From: Mesostigma viride
Lineage: Eukaryota > Streptophyta > Mesostigmatophyceae > Mesostigmatales > Mesostigmataceae
Reading direction: 5' to 3'
Assembly: GCA_009746045.1 (NCBI GenBank)
Contig: RPFO01000644.1
Span: 1,009,180 to 1,030,038, forward strand
DNA: 20,859 bases
The translations under genes and the position numbers were made by a program. Under the pieces are notes generated by a model that was not told where the DNA came from, did not search any database, and was given only the letters and a program-made list of their open reading frames with translations. The number at the start of each line of letters is the position of its first letter. The first letter of the stretch is position 1. Of this stretch, positions 17,616 through 20,859 are shown piece after piece.

Positions 17616-19133
17616 TCACTGGGAGCTATGAAGGGGAGCACACCGCTCAGAGCCCATGACATACCACTCAGGCAAGGTGATCCCATGACGCTGACAATAA
17701 TCTAGTACAGCAGAGTGACTGTTGGTGAGATCAGACAACCACAGCCACGTAGCAGTCACCTCTAGCTCTCCCTTCCAGTGTACCTTAAACTGCAGCTGTT
17801 TAGTACGACCTTTCCCCTTCACCCTGTGAGCCAACAACCGCTCCACTTCATAGATCTTCTCCCCCTCTGAATCCAACTCATAAGGCAAAGGGGCAGACAA
17901 TCTGCCTGGCAAGGTGTTACGCCTGTACAGCTTCAGCTGTGCTAGGTGAAAAATATTATTCCTGAGCTTCCAGTGAGAAGGCACCTGGACCTGGACCACG
18001 GTACCATAGTGAAAGGTGGCCAACACTGGGTAAGGACCCAACCAGAGTGGTTGCAGTTTCCTGCATTGCTCCTTCTCAGGCAGCACTCTGTTGGCTTCCA
18101 ACAACACCAAGTCCCCAGGAGCTACAAAGGAATGACTGGCCACCGTTTGCTGCCAGGCGTTAGTCAGGTACTTGTCCTGTGTCCTCAACAGCTGGGTAGC
18201 CACAATGCTGTGAGCCTCCTGGAAGGAAGCCAACAACTGCTGGACTGAACCAAGACGTCGCTGGAAAGGGCCTTCAGCGTCTCTGTCAGGCAGTTCCAAG
18301 TCGAATGGTGTCAAGGGACACTGGCCATTGCAGATCACGAAGGGGGACATCTGGTGAGGAGCCAGAGGAGAGTTGTTGATTGCGAACTCTATGAAAGGTA
18401 TCTTCTTGTCCCAGTCCTTGTTGTCGTGTGTACAATAGTGCTTTTGACACTCCCTGACAATTCTGTTCATCCTCTCCACCGCCCCAGTACTGGCACACCT
18501 GTATGCCACACCGAATGCCAGCTTAGTGTCTAGGATGTCAAAGAATGACTTCCAAAACCCTGACAGCCAAAGGGGGTCCTGATCAGTGATGATCACTCTA
18601 GGCATGCCGTGCAGACGGTAGATCTCCTTCATAAACAAATCCACACACTGTGCAGCGGTGAGATGAGTATTGCAAGGAATCAGATGGCACATCCTGGACA
18701 GCCTGTCCATGACCACAAGGATCCTGTCATTGCCACCATCTGACATGGGAAGACCACAGATAAAATCCATAGTCACACTGATCCAAGGGCGCAGGGGAAT
18801 GGGCATAGCCATGGGAAAGATGGGCGTGGCTTGGTTCCTGACCTTATTTCTCTGGCAGGAGTCACAGGAATCCACATAGGCCTTAACATCCTGATAAAGG
18901 CCAGGCCACCAAAACCTCTGCTGCACCTCATGAAGTAGCTTAGCATAACCAGGATGACACGCAGTCACATCGTCATGGAAACAATGTAACACTGTGGGAA
19001 TGGCCATCTCAGGCACATACACTTTTCTAGTCACCGTGTGCTCTGCATCATGAGTGTGAACATACAGAACGCCCTCCCAGTATTCTACAGGTCTATTGCC
19101 AAAGTTGCCCCTCTGGATAGCTGCAGTAGCCAT
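17616..19133 (-). CDS. Integrase with chromodomain (part of chromovirus Pol)
   Basis: Inserts element cDNA into chromosomes. The 505-codon frame is intact and holds every expected block. The zinc finger has His53, His60, Cys90 and Cys93 (HHCC). The catalytic triad is Asp123 (TMDF), Asp184 (IITDQD) and Glu220 (AVERMNR), with exactly 35 residues between the last two. The GPY/F module is at residues 366-368 (WLGPYPVL). The chromodomain at about 428-484 has YEVERLLAHR, VHWKG and ATWLWL, including aromatic residues Tyr428, Trp453 and Trp463 in the positions of a methyl-lysine cage. The ATG at 19133 is a convenience: the frame is open back to about 19187 and the protein is normally cut from Pol. 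The Asn/Gly usually seen before the Glu is replaced by ASTGA, without loss of the Glu itself. Confidence 0.93.
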   Translation of the reverse strand: MATAAIQRGNFGNRPVEYWEGVLYVHTHDAEHTVTRKVYVPEMAIPTVLHCFHDDVTACHPGYAKLLHEVQQRFWWPGLYQDVKAYVDSCDSCQRNKVRNQATPIFPMAMPIPLRPWISVTMDFICGLPMSDGGNDRILVVMDRLSRMCHLIPCNTHLTAAQCVDLFMKEIYRLHGMPRVIITDQDPLWLSGFWKSFFDILDTKLAFGVAYRCASTGAVERMNRIVRECQKHYCTHDNKDWDKKIPFIEFAINNSPLAPHQMSPFVICNGQCPLTPFDLELPDRDAEGPFQRRLGSVQQLLASFQEAHSIVATQLLRTQDKYLTNAWQQTVASHSFVAPGDLVLLEANRVLPEKEQCRKLQPLWLGPYPVLATFHYGTVVQVQVPSHWKLRNNIFHLAQLKLYRRNTLPGRLSAPLPYELDSEGEKIYEVERLLAHRVKGKGRTKQLQFKVHWKGELEVTATWLWLSDLTNSHSAVLDYCQRHGITLPEWYVMGSERCAPLHSSQ

Positions 19134-19341
19134 GTCCTCCGTCTTGGTGAAGGCCTTGATGACGTCCAGCAGGGAAATATTTAAAGGTTAGGCAACACCA
19201 GGTCCTTGTCAGGTCCCAGGGGCTGCATCTGCATCTCCTCTTCCTGCCCAGGGCTAGCCACCAACTGCTTGGATGAGACAGTAGTAGCTATAGGCCCTTT
19301 TGACCTTGCCATCACCTGAGAGGCCAACACCTTGGACCGGC

Positions 19342-20215
19342 CTACCAACACAGGGTCCATGACCCACTTCCTGGGCCTACCTCTGCTGCGCCTAGCAGGG
19401 CTCCCTCACCTGGCTGCTCTGTGGGAGTGGGCACCACACCTTCAGGACTTCTCCTAAGACTGTCAGACAGTGACTGGACACCCTCCTGGACGCCTGTCAA
19501 CTCTGGGACAGAGCCCTGGTCGATGAGCATCACGGGACCACCGTTATTCCCTACAGGTGGTGTCAACAGTTGAGAAACCTTCTGGTTGTTGGCCTGAGCT
19601 CTAGTCAAGGCTCCACACTCTACCACAGAAATCAGGGCAGCACAGATGTCCAAGTCCTCATGAAAACTTCCCATCAAATCCCTCCTCCTGGACAGGGCGT
19701 CAGGCACCACATTCTGCGTACCAGGAATGTACCTCACAGAGAAAGGTCCAAACCCCCCCAGGAACTCCATCCATCCAGCCATCCTCTTACTCATCCGGGT
19801 CTGTTCCAACACATGTACCAAGGGCCTGTGGTCAGTCATCAGGGTAATAGACTCGTTGCCCTGCCCATCCCTGGCGCTGCTGGCCACAGAAAACTGGCCC
19901 CCTTCAGTAGGTGTTCCCACTTGTGACAGGCCACCACCAATCCCAACAGCTCTGCTCATGAACAGGGTAGTTACGTTCTGCAGACGTCATACTCCTGGAC
20001 ATGTATTCCACTGGTTGAGGGCCCTTACCATGATCTTGCATTAGTACTGCACCAATAGCACCCTGTGAGGCGTCAGACCTAACCTGGTATGGCAAGTCTG
20101 GGTTGGGGCCCACCAACAAGGGAGCAGTGGTAAGCTTCTGCTTCAACACATCAAAAGCTTGCTGGCATGCTGCAGTCCATCAAAGGGACATCCTTCTTGA
20201 GCAGGGCTAACAGGG
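19342..20215 (-). pseudogene. RNase H domain of chromovirus Pol, frameshifted
   Basis: Degrades the RNA strand of the RNA-DNA hybrid. The first part (20149-19904) begins LTTAPLLVGPNPDLPYQVRS and continues SDASQGAIGAVLMQ (first Asp) and VEYMSRSMTSAERNYPVHEQ (Glu region). The frame is lost just after HEQ, with the expected ELLGLVV continuation in the neighbouring frame. The second part (within 19959-19342) has LMTDHRPLVHVLEQ (third acidic residue), MAGWMEFLGGF, and VRYIPGTQNVVPDALSRR (fourth). Upstream, the link to RT (PDMAAISGPLLALLKKDVP) is also off frame by an extra C near 20243-20246. The tail after DALSRR, to 19342, is a non-conserved linker to integrase. Confidence 0.82.
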
Positions 20216-20235
20216 GACCAGAGATGGCCGCCATG

Positions 20236-20859
20236 TCAGGGAATGAACCGTCGGTACCAGCCCACCAGGCCCAGAAAGGATCTGACATCCTGAGCTGACT
20301 TCAACACAGGCCACTCCAAAACAGCAGAGACCTTGCTGGCCTCAGGAGTCATACCTGCAGCGCTCAGCTGGTAGCCCAGAAACTTCACCTCTTGGCCCCA
20401 CTCCACCTTGGACCTCTTCACCGACAGATGATACTGATGGATCACCTTAAGGACCTCCTCCACGTTCTCCAGGTGCTCCCTGAAGGTACGAGAGTGTACC
20501 AGAATGTCGTCCAGGTAGACGACCACACAAGTCCTGAAGACCACCCTGGTAGTGTCACACAAGTGGGCAATGTCCTTGAACCTGGGGTTGCGAAGGTCAG
20601 GTGAGATCTGGGGCAGGGCATTTCCAGTCAGGTGGCCAAAGATGGCATTGACAAACATCTGCATAGTGGCAGGACTGTTAGAGGCACCCATGGGCATTAC
20701 TGTCCACTGGAACTGTCCCCATGGGTAGAAAAGGCCGTCTTGGGGATGTCCTCAGTAGCCACCCTGATCTGCCAGAAAGCATGCCTGAGGTCAAACTTGG
20801 TAAAGAAGGCAGCTCCTGCAGTCCTCTCCAGCAACTCATCAATTCTGGGCAGAGGGTAC
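20236..20859 (-). pseudogene. Reverse transcriptase of chromovirus Pol, partial and frameshifted
   Basis: Copies element RNA into DNA. From the right edge, YPLPRIDELLERTAGAAFF and FTKFDLRHAFWQI carry the first catalytic Asp (KFDL). The frame then slips near 20715-20725, and the continuation WGQFQWTVMPMGASNSPAT is in the neighbouring frame. VVVYLDDILVHS carries the YxDD catalytic pair, followed by FLGYQLSAAGMTP and FLGLVGWYRRFIP. About 51 residues separate SPAT from VVVYLDD, roughly 30 more than usual for Ty3 RTs (the segment around QISPDLRNPRFKDIAHLCDT). The fingers region, protease and gag lie outside the window. Confidence 0.88.

Larger units (their letters stand above)
15228..20859 (-). 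mobile_element. Ty3/gypsy chromovirus, 3' portion, runs off the right edge
   Basis: Minus-strand LTR retrotransposon of at least 5.6 kb in the window. Reading leftward: reverse transcriptase, RNase H, integrase with a C-terminal chromodomain, an extra ORF, polypurine tract and 3' LTR. This order and the chromodomain define chromoviruses, whose integrases are steered towards marked chromatin. It sits inside the pol of the + strand element ending at 15227. The candidate target duplication, GTGGG at 15223-15227, cannot be confirmed because the 5' end is outside the window. Frameshifts in RT and RNase H show this copy is not autonomous as assembled. Confidence 0.9.

Noticed and set aside
17946-18248. 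+ strand frame opposite the integrase
   Set aside because: A shadow of the minus-strand integrase gene, where all motifs lie.
1-20859. A prokaryotic defence system, phage or CRISPR locus
   Set aside because: No spaced direct repeats of CRISPR type, no operon structure, and the enzymes present are eukaryotic retrotransposon Pol domains.
1-20859. tRNA genes or a SINE with A and B boxes
   Set aside because: No GGTTCGANTCC-type B box with a plausible cloverleaf was found by eye. A covariance search would be needed to exclude them fully.

Overview
The window looks like a repeat-rich, accessory stretch of a eukaryotic nuclear genome. No bacterial operons, ribosome-binding sites, rRNA, tRNA or CRISPR arrays are visible. 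Almost every segment with recognisable coding signal belongs to a retrotransposon: non-LTR (LINE) pieces in the first 9 kb, then LTR elements nested in one another to the right end. The mix of chromovirus-type Ty3 element, LINEs, moderate-to-high GC, a (GGGA)n satellite and Gly/Ala/Pro-rich proteins would suit a microalga (green alga, or perhaps a stramenopile). That is a guess from style, not a demonstrated affiliation.

Positions 1-2340 hold no convincing gene: a 46-bp tandem duplication, a 10-bp hairpin and a 200-bp (GGGA)n satellite. Positions 2340-8750 hold fragments of LINE elements, all on the + strand and broken by frameshifts: an ORF1 RNA-binding-like domain (2349-2895), a scrap of ORF2 C-terminus (about 3241-3300), a possible ORF1 N-terminal region (3830-4594), an ORF1 end (6001-6147), the post-RT C-terminus of ORF2 (6221-7058), and the endonuclease half of an ORF2 (7450-8745). 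The order is tail-then-head, as if truncated copies lie head-to-tail. Between them are non-coding stretches rich in short perfect palindromes (5065-5405, 8800-8945, 9076-9109).

At 9290 an unrecognised reading frame (ORF A) begins. It is interrupted in frame at 10147 by a complete 2,719-bp LTR element (10148-12866) with two identical 615-bp LTRs, TGTCA...TGACA ends and a perfect 5-bp target duplication TCCCG. The frame resumes at 12872 and ends at 13201, about 395 codons in all. The insert has no gag or pol and is therefore a small non-autonomous (TRIM-like) element. It probably runs on the minus strand.

Just downstream (13255-15227, +) is the gag and the start of pol of another LTR retroelement: a capsid-like domain, a Gly/Gln-rich linker, a CCHC zinc knuckle, then an in-frame UGA in the known leaky context UGA-CUAG, then an integrase-like zinc-binding region. 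That frame is cut at 15228 by the 3' LTR (15228-15929) of a large minus-strand Ty3/gypsy chromovirus. This element fills the rest of the window and runs off the right edge. Reading leftward on the minus strand it has RT, RNase H, integrase with DD35E and chromodomain (an intact 505-codon frame), a decayed extra ORF of unknown function, a polypurine tract and the LTR.

The best leads are the in-frame, very young TRIM-like insertion into an unidentified ORF, the UGA-CUAG junction between gag and pol, the extra ORF behind the chromodomain, a roughly 30-residue insertion in the RT, and the hairpin clusters in the non-coding spacers.
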